NCBI RefSeq assembly: GCF_021513255.1
Contig: NZ_CP090977.1
Location: forward strand, 2,666,001 to 2,730,000
Source of the DNA: Planococcus sp. 107-1
GTDB lineage: Bacteria; Bacillota; Bacilli; Bacillales_A; Planococcaceae
DNA: 64,000 nucleotides
Direction: 5' to 3'
In this document: in pieces, positions 1 through 9,013 of the stretch
How positions within the stretch are numbered: the first letter of the stretch is position 1
How the letters are laid out: each line of letters begins with the position of its first letter
Made by a program: the position numbers and the translations under genes
The notes under the pieces: generated by a model
The model's input: only the letters and a program-made list of their open reading frames with translations
The model's database searches: none
What the model was told of the DNA's origin: nothing

Positions 1-672
1 GATTACTGCACCCGAATTGCTTGGCGCTGAACGCATGTTTAATGTATCCGATCCTGTGTTTACATACATCGTTGTGCTGAATGAAACTTCGCCCGGCTTC
101 ACGCGGAAGCTTTCATTCAAGCTGCGTGCCAAAAATACGGCAAAGTCAGCACGGATGATTGTTGCTTCAGTTCCGAAAGTGCCATCCGGAAAACCTTGGG
201 CAATTCCTTTATTCATCAAGTTGGTTGCTGCTGCCGAAACGCTATTGCCGCCGTAGCCGAAAGCCCGGTTGATCAAGATCGCCATTTCGCCGCGTTTCAA
301 CACTTTGTATGGTTGGAATGTGCCATCAGGATAGCCGGAGATGACGCCGCGTTTGACCATTTCGTTTATGTAGCCGGATGCAAAGTTTCCTGAGCCGACA
401 TCACTGAATTCCGTATTTTGTTTGGTTCCATTTAAACCGAGTGACCGGCCAAGCATTGCTGCCGCTTCTCCCCGGGTAACTTGTCTGCTCGGGACAAAAT
501 GAGTGTTCGAAACACCGTTGACAAAACCTTTATCCACCAAATAGGTGATTTCCGCTTTTGCACGATGAGTATCTCCGATGTCTTTAAAATTCGCACTTGC
601 ATTCGCTTGGCTTTGTGGGACGATTATTGAGGCAATTAATGCAAAACATAGCATCATAATCCATTTTTTCAA
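1..672 (-). CDS. SLH-domain surface protein with SH3-like segment (partial)
   Basis: Partial: the 3' end lies beyond the window start. The proposed start is TTG at 672, preceded by AGGAGG about 8 nt upstream, and opens with a signal peptide (Lys-Lys, then a hydrophobic core ending near SQANA). Three S-layer homology repeats follow, with motifs such as FKDIGDTHRAKAEITYL, GYPDGTFQPYKVLKRGEMA and GFPDGTFGTEATIIRADFA. After a short linker comes VNTGSDTLNMRSAPSNSGAVI-like sequence, typical of bacterial SH3 (SH3b) wall-binding domains. By family knowledge SLH repeats bind pyruvylated secondary wall polymer, and SLH plus SH3 proteins are often wall hydrolases; the catalytic part is not in the window, so no enzyme activity is assigned. 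Confidence 0.8.
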   Translation of the reverse strand, partial: MKKWIMMLCFALIASIIVPQSQANASANFKDIGDTHRAKAEITYLVDKGFVNGVSNTHFVPSRQVTRGEAAAMLGRSLGLNGTKQNTEFSDVGSGNFASGYINEMVKRGVISGYPDGTFQPYKVLKRGEMAILINRAFGYGGNSVSAAATNLMNKGIAQGFPDGTFGTEATIIRADFAVFLARSLNESFRVKPGEVSFSTTMYVNTGSDTLNMRSAPSNSGAVI

Positions 673-803
673 ATCTCATTTCCTCCTAGGTTTAGTTCTC
701 TTCACATACCTTAACCCAATTTATTGAAAATTTCTATGTATCATTTGGTCTAATTCGACATTTCTGACGGACTTTTAGATATTACGTATAGGTAAAAAGA
801 AAT

Positions 804-835
804 AAAGCCCAACCTCGGCATGAGGTTGGGCTTTT
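804..835 (-). terminator. Rho-independent terminator
   Basis: A perfect 12-bp stem (AAGCCCAACCTC / GAGGTTGGGCTT) with a 5-nt loop lies just after the stop of the minus-strand nucleotidase gene. On the minus strand it is followed by a T-rich tract. Confidence 0.85.
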
Positions 836-894
836 GATTTTAATAATTTCTTCATATCGCTGCAATTTAACTTTTACAATTAATTGAAAATAAA

Positions 895-3078
895 TTAATT
901 AGCTGCAGCTGGATTTACGTCCGTGATGCGGCCTTCTGTTTTCGGTGTAACTGAACCGATTCTTTCCAATTCTTCTCTTAAGTTTTCCCAATCTGAAAGG
1001 CCTAGATCTGTTACGCGCCCTTCTTCATAAGCTTTCGCAAAACCATCGAAGCCGTCGCCGCCTTTAGCAGTGAAAGCATTTGTTGCAACTGTGTAAGTCG
1101 TAGCATCTGCAATAGCTGTCAACGTACCGTCTGCATTTTTCAATGAGATCGAAACGATGCGCTCGCCTGCCGGTTTAGAAGAATCGAATTTCACTTCTGC
1201 TCCAGATACGTGCAGGAATCCGCCATTTTCTTTCGGATACTGGCCAACACTTGTTTCAAATGCATCTTTAAGTTCTGCACCTGTCACTTTCATCGTTGCC
1301 AATGTGTTTCCGAATGGAAGAACTGTAATGATTTCACCAACAGTGATCGGTCCAGCATCAATTCCTGCACGGATTCCGCCGCCGTTCTGGAATGCCATTA
1401 CGACATCTTTGTTGTATGTTTTCGCTTTAGTCAACATACCGTCTGTAATGATGTTCCCAAGAGCTGTTTCGTTTTTACGGACACTTGGCGCTGCTGGGTT
1501 TTCACCCGTACGCGGAGTTTCAAGGGCTGCTGTTGCAGTCGCTTTCGTTTCAGTTTCAGAAACTTTCTTCACGCCTTCTTTATATGGTGTCAACACTTTT
1601 AATGCTGCTTCGTCTTCAGCCAATTTACCGACTTCGATCAATTCTCCGTCATGGCTCATCACAACGCCTTCGTCATCGAACTTAACGTCCAATGTCCCTA
1701 AGTTTTCGCCGTACTGTCCAGTTTGAACAATTACAGTCGGTTCTTCTTTAGTTCCCGCAACGACCGGTGCAGCCAATTTTGTATGGCTGTGCCCGCCGAC
1801 GATTACGTCAATTCCTTGGACGCCTTTCGCCAATTCCAGATCGTTGTCGATTGTCGGGTTATCGTCATAGCCGATATGCGTCAAAGCGATTACTTTATTG
1901 ACGCCCATTTTTTCGAACTCATCGACCATGTCTTGTGCTTCCTTGATGTAGTCTTCATCAAAAGAAACAAGTTCCGGGCTTGCAATGTCTTCCGTCTCTT
2001 TCGTCGTCAAACCGAAAATCCCCACTTTTTCGCCATTCACTTCTTTGACGATTCCTGTGTAGATATTCGCTTTTTCAGGTGCAGAAGAAATTTTCGTTTG
2101 GAATAGGCCATCGAATAATGGATCTTTCGAGAAATCTACGTTCGCTGAAACGAACGGGAAGTTCGCTGCTTTTACGAATTCCTGCAGCGCTTTATGGCCT
2201 TCAGGCGATGAACCCAAGTCGAATTCATGGTTCCCGAAAGTCATTGCATCGAAATTCATCAAGTTCATTAATTTAACGTCCGCTTCTCCTTTGTATTCGT
2301 TGAAGTAAAGTGTTCCTGAGAATACGTCACCTGCATGAAGAAGCAAGGAGTTCGGGTTTTCTTTGCGGAATTCTTTTGTTGCCGTCACCAATTTCGCTGC
2401 GTCATCTAAATGCGCATGAGTATCGTTCACGTGCATCACCGATAAAGAGAATGTGTCATCTTCCAAAAGGAATTGGGCTGTACGGTGAAGGAAAAGAGCT
2501 GCTTCTCCGCGCGTTACAGCAGCATTCGAACCGAATTGCGTAGCGGTCTTGCCGACTGCCAGTTTATTCTTCACTAATGCGTCTACGTATTTCGCAAAAC
2601 GCTCGTTTACGTCTGTAAATTGTGTTTTCTTCAAATCATCGTTGATTTCCAATCCAGCTGCTGTAGCTAGGATTTTCGCTGTTTCGTTGCGTGTCAACGG
2701 ATCGCTTGCGCCAAAACGTTTCGCCGATTTTCCATCGATGAACCCTTTTTCAGCTAATGCATCCACTGCCCATTTCGCGCTAAGCGGAACGTCTGTAAAT
2801 CCGGAATCTGCGTATTTGCCAGCTGAAGTATAGCCGAGTGCACTCGCAATCATTACTGCTGCATCTTGGCGCTTCACGCTGTGATGGGTACCATACGTTG
2901 TTGCTGTTTCACCTTTTACGATTCCGAGATCAAACAAAAATTGAACTGCTTCTGTATAACGGTCCGGCACATCAGTAAATTTCATCTCTGCCGCTGATGC
3001 TGGTGAAACCGCTGTTGCCACTGCCGCGATCGCTACTGCTGAAGCGACAAACTTTTTGTTTTTCAAGACATTTGTCAT
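895..3078 (-). CDS. SLH-anchored bifunctional metallophosphatase/5'-nucleotidase (UshA-like)
   Basis: 727 aa. Signal peptide (about 1-29), three SLH repeats (about 30-200), a calcineurin-like metallophosphatase domain (about 212-500) and a C-terminal 5'-nucleotidase domain (about 540-690). Metal-site motifs are visible: NDTHAHLDD, HAGDVFSG, TFGNHEFD and GGHSHT. The C-terminal domain has FQNGGGIRAGID and TVLPFGNTL, the substrate-loop signature. The family hydrolyses extracellular nucleotides to nucleosides and phosphate, here probably on the cell surface via SLH anchoring. RBS AAGGAGG lies upstream of the ATG at 3078. It is probably monocistronic, with a terminator directly downstream. Confidence 0.9.
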   Translation of the reverse strand: MTNVLKNKKFVASAVAIAAVATAVSPASAAEMKFTDVPDRYTEAVQFLFDLGIVKGETATTYGTHHSVKRQDAAVMIASALGYTSAGKYADSGFTDVPLSAKWAVDALAEKGFIDGKSAKRFGASDPLTRNETAKILATAAGLEINDDLKKTQFTDVNERFAKYVDALVKNKLAVGKTATQFGSNAAVTRGEAALFLHRTAQFLLEDDTFSLSVMHVNDTHAHLDDAAKLVTATKEFRKENPNSLLLHAGDVFSGTLYFNEYKGEADVKLMNLMNFDAMTFGNHEFDLGSSPEGHKALQEFVKAANFPFVSANVDFSKDPLFDGLFQTKISSAPEKANIYTGIVKEVNGEKVGIFGLTTKETEDIASPELVSFDEDYIKEAQDMVDEFEKMGVNKVIALTHIGYDDNPTIDNDLELAKGVQGIDVIVGGHSHTKLAAPVVAGTKEEPTVIVQTGQYGENLGTLDVKFDDEGVVMSHDGELIEVGKLAEDEAALKVLTPYKEGVKKVSETETKATATAALETPRTGENPAAPSVRKNETALGNIITDGMLTKAKTYNKDVVMAFQNGGGIRAGIDAGPITVGEIITVLPFGNTLATMKVTGAELKDAFETSVGQYPKENGGFLHVSGAEVKFDSSKPAGERIVSISLKNADGTLTAIADATTYTVATNAFTAKGGDGFDGFAKAYEEGRVTDLGLSDWENLREELERIGSVTPKTEGRITDVNPAAAN

Positions 3079-3176
3079 GTGTTCTTTTCCTCCTTAGGGA
3101 ATGGGTTTTCTCATGCATCTCTACTTTACCAAATTTGTGACTTACGTTCTATAGAATTTGCGTAATTTTTACAATC

Positions 3177-3653
3177 TTACAACAGAGAATGTTGTTCTTT
3201 TCTCCTAGCTTTTATTTTTCGCAGTAAATATAAACAGCTGAGCGCAATGACGGCACCCGAAGTATCGAGCAATACATCCGTTGCCATTGGGCTTCTGCCG
3301 CCAGTTAGCGCCTGATGCCATTCATCCAAAACAGCAATCATTGCTGTTGCCGGCAAAGCAAGCCACCATATTTTCTTTGGCACCATATTGGCGATGGCCA
3401 GTGCGATGAGACCGAAAATGGCTACATGTGCGCCTTTTCTTAAAAAGAATTCGATGAATAAATAATAGCCCCTTTCTTCAATGGAAATGACACTTCCCCA
3501 ATACGTAATTTCCAGTGTGCTGAGCAAGGAATAAAACGGCATGGAAGGAAAATATTGCTCGAGCACAGGAATCAATGATTGCTGTTCATAGGTTTGGCTT
3601 GATGAGATAAACAACACAATAAATAAGGCGAGGAAGATTAATAATTTTTTCAT
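3177..3653 (-). CDS. VanZ family membrane protein
   Basis: 158 aa with about four hydrophobic segments. It carries the VanZ-like signature: RKGAHVAIFGLIALA followed by LDEWHQALTGGRSPMATDVLLDTSGA, i.e. DE-HQ, an Arg and D(V)-D-G positions conserved in the family. VanZ itself gives low teicoplanin resistance, but most family members have no known role, so no resistance function is claimed. No clear Shine-Dalgarno site is seen before the ATG. It sits alone between two transcription units. Confidence 0.75.
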   Translation of the reverse strand: MKKLLIFLALFIVLFISSSQTYEQQSLIPVLEQYFPSMPFYSLLSTLEITYWGSVISIEERGYYLFIEFFLRKGAHVAIFGLIALAIANMVPKKIWWLALPATAMIAVLDEWHQALTGGRSPMATDVLLDTSGAVIALSCLYLLRKIKARRKEQHSLL

Positions 3654-3707
3654 ACATAAATTGTATCATCAGTTAAAGCGGTTTTTACATTTTTTTCCGC
3701 AAAAAAA

Positions 3708-3735
3708 AAGCACATCTGCAATTGCAAATGTGCTT
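3708..3735 (-). terminator. Rho-independent terminator after the AGCS symporter
   Basis: Near-perfect inverted repeat AAAGCACAT-TGCA / TGCA-ATGTGCTTT, just past the symporter stop. On the minus strand it is followed by a long T run (the A9 run at 3701-3709 on the plus strand). Confidence 0.85.
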
Positions 3736-3749
3736 TCGTCAAACTTTTA

Positions 3750-5161
3750 TTAATCTCGATTATGTTCTCCCCAACATTCGGTATTCTTTAAGCCAGGGAT
3801 ATTTTTCGCAAAGAATTCCGGATTCTTGCCAGCTTTCCGTTGACTCATGTAATCGCCCAGCACTTTGAATGCCGTCTTTCCAAGAATCGCAATGACAACC
3901 AAGTTGATGACAGCCATCAGCCCCATGAACAGATCGGCCATATTCCAAACCACTTCGACTTTCGCCAAGGCACCGAACATGACCATCGCCAATACGCCGA
4001 CGCGGTAAGCGGTCAACCAGTTTTTATGGGCATTGATGAATTCAATATTTGTTTCTCCGTAATAATAATTTCCGATGATTGAACTGAATGCGAAGAATAG
4101 AATCGCTCCAGCCAAGAAGTAAGGCGCCCAATCCCCAACATGCACGTTAAGGGAGGCTTGGGTCAACAGGATGCCTTCCTGTTCTCCTGTTTTGTAAACG
4201 CCAGCTAAAATGATGATAAACGCTGTCGCTGAACAGATCACGATTGTATCGAAAAAGACCCCAAGGCTTTGCACAAGCCCTTGCTTCGCCGGATGCGAAA
4301 CATTGGCAGATGCGGCAGCATTCGGAACTGAACCCATACCGGCTTCGTTTGAGAACAATCCGCGGCGCACTCCCTGCATGATCGCAATACCGATTGCTCC
4401 GCCTGCAGCTTCTTCAAGCCCAAACGCACTTTTCACAATTAATGAAAAGACGGCTGGAATTTCAGTGACATTCATAATGATGACGTATAATGCCACTAAT
4501 ATATAAAGAATGGCCATAACCGGAACCAATACTTGCGTAACGCTTGCAATCCGTTTAACTCCGCCGAAAATGACCAAAGCGGCTAGAATGACCAAAGCGA
4601 CGCCGACTGTCCAATCTGGAATGTTGAAGACATCCCCGAATGATGCGGCAATCGTGTTGGATTGTACAGAATTAAAGATGAATCCAAATGCCAAAGTTAA
4701 AAGGATGGCAAAAATGATGCCGAGTTTACGGTTGCCTAGCGCCATTTGCATATAATAGGCAGGGCCTCCACGGAATTGGTCTCCATCTTTAATCTTGTAG
4801 ACTTGCGCTAATGTACTTTCCACAAAAGCGGTCGCCATCCCGATTAATGCCACAATCCACATCCAGAAAACGGCACCTGGTCCCCCTATAGCAATGGCGA
4901 GTGCCACTCCCGTGATATTCCCTGTCCCTACGCGGAAGCTGTAGAAATCGTAAATGCCTGGAACGCGGAAACTCCGCTTTCTCCGTCCTTTTTCTCTGTG
5001 ATGACACGGAACATTTCACCAAACAAACGAATCTGCACAAATTTTGTCCGGATGGTAAAGTAAACGCCAAGCCCTAATAAGAGCGCAATCAGTATGTACG
5101 TCCATAATAAATCATTGCCTTCATTGACAATCCAATTTAAGCCATCGATAAATGCATCCAT
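3750..5161 (-). CDS. alsT: Alanine/glycine:cation symporter (AGCS family), frameshifted
   Basis: The N-terminal part (from ATG 5161, RBS AGGAG) reads to a TAG at 4928. The remainder (MALAIAIGGPGAVFWMW...) continues in another frame to 3750. Restoring one base in the GC-rich run at about 4934 (CC to CCC on the coding strand) gives the family motif ISTASRVGTGNITGVALAIA and a continuous 470-aa protein. Other AGCS signatures are FRGGPAYYMQ, RRGLFSNEAGMGSVPNAAA and about 10 membrane segments. The family takes up alanine or glycine with Na+ or H+. The single-base change in a short homopolymer, as in eight other genes here, suggests a sequencing error rather than a pseudogene. Confidence 0.85.
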
Positions 5162-5252
5162 ATTAAATCTCCTCTTATTCGTTTTGTAAATATGTATCTA
5201 TACCCTAATATACCAGTGAGAAACGGATTGCTTATGTATTTGTAAAAGTGAA

Positions 5253-5278
5253 AAAATCCTCTGGCAAAAGAGGATTTT
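5253..5278 (-). terminator. Rho-independent terminator
   Basis: Stem AAATCCTCT / AGAGGATTT with a short loop, starting a few bases after the stop of the CAP-domain gene. The stem is followed on the minus strand by a T run. Confidence 0.8.
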
Positions 5279-5283
5279 CCACT

Positions 5284-6318
5284 TTAGTTGATCGCGAAGA
5301 GGTGAACCCAATACGGAATGCCATCTTCGTCTTCAACATAGCCCACTCCAATCGATGTGTAATCCGGAAGCAGAATATTGTCTTTATGTCCTTTTGATTC
5401 CATCCAGGCATCCATCGTTTCGCGGGAAGATGCATAGCCAAGCGCGATATTCTCGCCTACCTGATTGGTCGGATAGCCGAAATGCACCGCCATTTCCGAA
5501 GGTTTGCCGTAAAGCGGGGAAACGTGGGCGAAATAGCCATTGTCCACCATATCTTCCGCTTTCAATTGTGCGATTTTCGATAACGCAGGATCTTCCTTGA
5601 CCATCTTCAATCCTTTTTTCGCCCGTTCTTTATTGACCATGGCGATTGTGTCGAAAGCGACTGAATTGATGCCGGAATACAATTTCAGGGTAGCATCATA
5701 CGTAATGGATTTTTCTTTGACGCGCTGATCGAATTTCAGTGCCCTTTCCGTAAATGCCGCTAGCTGCGCCCGTGTTACCGAAGCTCCCGGCTGGAATGTC
5801 GTACGTGTTACGCCGTAGGAAATGCCGATTTCAGCAATTGTGATGATGTAATCATGTGCCCAAAAATCTTTGGATACGTCCTGATAAGATACCAAGTGAT
5901 TGGAGTCTACTGTGATGCCAAAACCTTTGATGAGGATCTTCGCCATCTGCGCACGCGTCAATGCAGCTTCCGGATTAAATGAGCCCGCATCCGAAAAGAT
6001 CCCTTTTTCCGTTAATGCATTGATCTCTTTATAGGCATAATGTGAAGTGGGAACATCTCTGAATTTCGCTTTAAAGCTGGTCTTCCCATCAATTTTCAAG
6101 GCTTTCGCCAAAATCATTGCTGCCTGTGCCCGGGTGATTTCTTGATTAGGCTTGAAACTGCCGTTGGAATAACCTGTTAAGATTCCTGAATCCGATAAAG
6201 TATGAACAGAATGATATGCCCAATGCTTTTTTGATAAATCGGTGAAATGATGTGCACTAACCGTCATTGGCATGAGAAATAGGAAAAGGATAATGGCAGC
6301 TGACAGATATTTTTTCAT
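5284..6318 (-). CDS. SLH-domain protein with C-terminal CAP (SCP/PR1) domain
   Basis: 344 aa. Signal peptide (1-22), then three SLH repeats (about 25-200; e.g. GYSNGSFKPNQEITRAQAAM, FNPEAALTRAQMAK, FQPGASVTRAQLAA), then a CAP domain (about 215-344). The CAP part has MVNKERAKKGL, YFAHVSP, GENIALGY, AWMESKGHKDNIL and GVGYV, typical of bacterial YkwD-like proteins. CAP proteins are secreted, but their biochemical role in bacteria is unclear; SLH repeats would hold it on the wall. The start at 6318 is preceded by GGGCGG. Third SLH protein within 6.3 kb. Confidence 0.88.
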   Translation of the reverse strand: MKKYLSAAIILFLFLMPMTVSAHHFTDLSKKHWAYHSVHTLSDSGILTGYSNGSFKPNQEITRAQAAMILAKALKIDGKTSFKAKFRDVPTSHYAYKEINALTEKGIFSDAGSFNPEAALTRAQMAKILIKGFGITVDSNHLVSYQDVSKDFWAHDYIITIAEIGISYGVTRTTFQPGASVTRAQLAAFTERALKFDQRVKEKSITYDATLKLYSGINSVAFDTIAMVNKERAKKGLKMVKEDPALSKIAQLKAEDMVDNGYFAHVSPLYGKPSEMAVHFGYPTNQVGENIALGYASSRETMDAWMESKGHKDNILLPDYTSIGVGYVEDEDGIPYWVHLFAIN

Positions 6319-6451
6319 TCATACACCGCCCTTTCTTTGATGTTATTGCCCAGGAAATAGCTGGTTTTCGATGTGTATTATTTCTATACCCATTTTCACA
6401 TGCTTTTTACACCAAAATATTAAAAAAGCCCTTTATTTTAACAAAAATAAA

Positions 6452-7546
6452 TTATGTTCTTTTAATTGTTTCTGCGAGTACGCGTGCACCGATATCGAGC
6501 GCGCCATGGTTGAATTCCATATCCGGATGATGCAGCCCCGGACTCAAGTCCGCACCGATCCCTAGCATGGCCGCTTTCAATTCCGGCTTTTTGATCGTAT
6601 AGAAATGAAAATCGTCCGCCCCCGTCGTATCGATAGGTGCAGCCGTCTGCTCATCCCCGATAACGGCACGGATTGCGTCTTCTGCGATAGCCCTTGCCTC
6701 TTCTGACACTTCAGCTGCCGGTGTATAATCCGTCCACTCCCATTCCAGGTCTATGTCGTGGAGCATTTTAATCGATTCAAAGCCGTTATCGATCCGGCTA
6801 CGCAGTTCGTCCATCAACCCATTTGACTGAGAACGGACATCGAGTGCAAAGGTCGCATTTCCTGGGATGATATTCAAGCTGTTTCCGCCGGCTTGGATAT
6901 TCGTCAGTTTCACCGAATACGATTCAAATGGCGAGAAATAAATGGTTTTGATAAATTGATGGATTGCCGCGATGACGTCAATGGCATTGCTGCCCTGATG
7001 CGGCCGTGCACCGTGGGCATCGCTTCCGCTAATCTTCCCTTTCAGGAAAATACCTGAACCGTGATGGATGGCCGGTGCGACTTTTCCAAATGGCAATTCT
7101 TCGATCGGACGCAAATGGACGCCGTATAGATGGGAGACCTCATCAAGTGCGCCTCGCTCAATCATGGCAAGCGAACCGTTCCCTTGCTCTTCTGCCGGCT
7201 GGAAGATAAAACGCACACGTTTCGTTAGCGTTTCTTCTTTCAAATACAGAAGCGCACCGAGCACCATTGCCATATTCGCATCATGTCCACACGAATGGTT
7301 GGCTTGGACCGTACCTTTCACTTCTTGCCAAAGTGCATCGATGTCCGCCCGTACAGCGATCACGTCTTGCCCTTCCCCAATCTCGGCAATCAATCCGGTA
7401 ACGTCATCGAATGTCTTATACGGAACATTTAACGCTTCCATGATCTCCGCCAATTTTTTCGTGGTCTCGATTTCTTTCCAGCTCACTTCCGGATATGTGT
7501 GGAAATGGTGGAAGTATTCTAAGATTTCCGCTTGATGGTTCGTCAT
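6452..7546 (-). CDS. M20 family amidohydrolase (AmhX/aminoacylase-like)
   Basis: 364 aa. M20D metallohydrolase signatures: AVRADIDALW, NHSCGHDANM (Cys/His metal ligands), FIFQPAEEQGNG (Glu pair), LYGVHLRP and, in the lid domain, GSDAHGARPHQGSNAI. The C-terminal GLHHPDMEF supplies a late His. Such enzymes cleave acyl or peptide amide bonds; the substrate is unknown. Its ATG follows directly on the TGA of the upstream epimerase gene, with GGAGG inside that gene's end, so the two are translationally coupled. This fits work on peptides derived from murein or diet, but that is inference. Confidence 0.85.
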   Translation of the reverse strand: MTNHQAEILEYFHHFHTYPEVSWKEIETTKKLAEIMEALNVPYKTFDDVTGLIAEIGEGQDVIAVRADIDALWQEVKGTVQANHSCGHDANMAMVLGALLYLKEETLTKRVRFIFQPAEEQGNGSLAMIERGALDEVSHLYGVHLRPIEELPFGKVAPAIHHGSGIFLKGKISGSDAHGARPHQGSNAIDVIAAIHQFIKTIYFSPFESYSVKLTNIQAGGNSLNIIPGNATFALDVRSQSNGLMDELRSRIDNGFESIKMLHDIDLEWEWTDYTPAAEVSEEARAIAEDAIRAVIGDEQTAAPIDTTGADDFHFYTIKKPELKAAMLGIGADLSPGLHHPDMEFNHGALDIGARVLAETIKRT

Positions 7547-8669
7547 TCAGACACCTCCTTCAACGATGCAAGAAGCAGTTGTCAGCTTTTCCAATTGTGC
7601 TTCGTTTACCTCAATGCCTAGCCCTGGATTTTCCGATAGATGGACGTTCGGCAATTGGTAATTCAGATTGCCGATCTCTTCGTTGAAAAGCAGCGGACCG
7701 GTCAGTTCGGAACTTTGGATGTTGCGGCGCGCCATCACGGCATGATAGCCGGCTGCAGATCCCACGGAAGATTCAACCATCGATCCGATCTGCGCGATGA
7801 TGCCTGCGCTTTCGGCCGCTTTCGCCATTTGGATCGCCGGGAAGATGCCCCCGGACTTCATCAGCTTGATGTTGATGTAGTCAGCCGCTTGGAGCCGGAT
7901 GATTTCGAGTACATCTTCCATCGTCTGGACGCTTTCATCTGCCATGATCGGCGTCGACGTTTTCCGGCGGACTTCAGCCAATCCACGGATATCGCCCATC
8001 CGGATCGGCTGCTCGATCCATGTGAGCTGTGCTGCATCGAGCTGGTTGATCACTTGGACCGCATGCCCGACCGTTTTCCATCCTTGATTGACATCGATCC
8101 GAATCGGCATCGATTTCCCGACCGCTTCGCGTACCGCGTAGATGCGCTCGATGTCTTTGGATGAATCGGGTCCTCCCACTTTTAGTTTCAAGCTGCTAAA
8201 GCCTTGATCTACTGCAAGCTTCGCTTTTTCCGCCATGACGGCCGGCTCTTCAATGCTTAAAACTTTCGGGTATTGGAGCTGCTCATGCGCGCGTCCGCCG
8301 ATCAAGTTGTAGACCGGCTGGTTCGCCGCTTTCCCCATCAAGTCGTAGCAAGCGATATCAATCGCCGCTTTCGCCGCTTGGTTGCGGACAATCGCACTGT
8401 TCATGAGGTGATGGATGTTTTCAATATCGAACGGGTTTTGCCCGATAATCTGCGGAATCAAAACCGTCCGCAAAATTTCATACGCTCCCCGCTACTTGTT
8501 CACCGGTCACATGTTCGTCCGGCACCGCTTCGCCGTAGCCGACCAGCCCCGTGTCCGTTTCAAGTTTGACGATGATCGCCGGCATGTTCGGGTACGTAGC
8601 GTAGGAAATGATGAATGGTTCTTTTAATGGAAATTCAACTGCGTGGATATGTGCTTTCGTAATTTTCAA
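7547..8669 (-). CDS. Enolase-superfamily dipeptide epimerase (YkfB-like), frameshifted
   Basis: N-terminal part starts with TTG at 8669 (RBS GGGGG, 8 nt spacing) and runs to a stop at 8478; the rest reads in another frame to 7547. Changing GGGG to GGG at 8488-8491 joins them as EQVAGAYEILRTVLIPQ and gives a 373-aa protein. Enolase-superfamily features: catalytic-type SLKLKVG (KxK), metal ligands in IRIDVNQGW, WIEQPI and MADESV, and the late NIKLMKSGGI. By family this is probably L-Ala-D/L-Glu or a related dipeptide epimerase, used in recycling murein peptides. First gene of a two-gene operon with the M20 hydrolase. Confidence 0.85.
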
Positions 8670-8805
8670 CGCTTCTGCCCCCTTGGTTTATGTATAAGGT
8701 AAATTGTACACAGGATAATTGTTCGGAACAATGAGGATTCAGTAGGGTTTAGGGTGATGGAGACCGCGTTTGTACGGCTGGAAATATTTTCTTCATGAAG
8801 TATGA

Positions 8806-8910
8806 GGGTTTGTTCTTACATTATCTCAGTTTGTTCTTACACTATTTTAATTTGTTCTTACACTATACCGCGTTCTTCTGACACTATTTTATTTTCTTCT
8901 TACATACCCA
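8806..8910. repeat. Array A: five 21-bp degenerate direct repeats
   Basis: Five adjacent units of exactly 21 bp (starting at 8806, 8827, 8848, 8869 and 8890). They share the core TTCTTACACTAT or close variants. Within this 340-bp gap between the NERD gene and the epimerase gene, nothing coding is evident. Confidence 0.75.
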
Positions 8911-8927
8911 CGTTTTAACCCTTAGAT

Positions 8928-8981
8928 GCCTAAGCCAGTTGCTTCGCAATCGGCCCTTGGTTCGCTTGCAGCGAACGAAAA
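8928..8981. repeat. Copy 1 of a shared hairpin core
   Basis: About 54 bp starting GCCTAAGCC and containing CGGCCCTTGGTTCGCTTGCA, then GCGAACGAAAA. GTTCGCT-TGC-AGCGAAC forms a 7-bp stem. The right half is identical to the copy at 10224-10277; both copies lie beside 21-bp repeat arrays. Confidence 0.8.
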
Positions 8982-8984
8982 ATA

Positions 8985-9013
8985 AAAACCTCCACAAAAT
9001 ATGCAGAGGTTTT
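8985..9013 (-). terminator. Terminator overlapping the NERD gene stop
   Basis: AAAACCTC / GAGGTTTT stem with a 13-nt loop; the right arm overlaps the stop codon at 9012-9014. T-rich sequence follows on the minus strand. Confidence 0.65.

Noticed and set aside
1157..1726. 189-aa plus-strand ORF
   Set aside because: Antisense to the 5'-nucleotidase gene; composition follows the complementary strand's codon pattern.
3750..5161. alsT as a true pseudogene or programmed frameshift
   Set aside because: No slippery site of known type; the change is a one-base homopolymer loss like eight others here, so sequencing error is simpler.
8806..8910. Possible CRISPR array
   Set aside because: Units are contiguous 21-bp degenerate repeats without unique spacers, and no cas genes are nearby.
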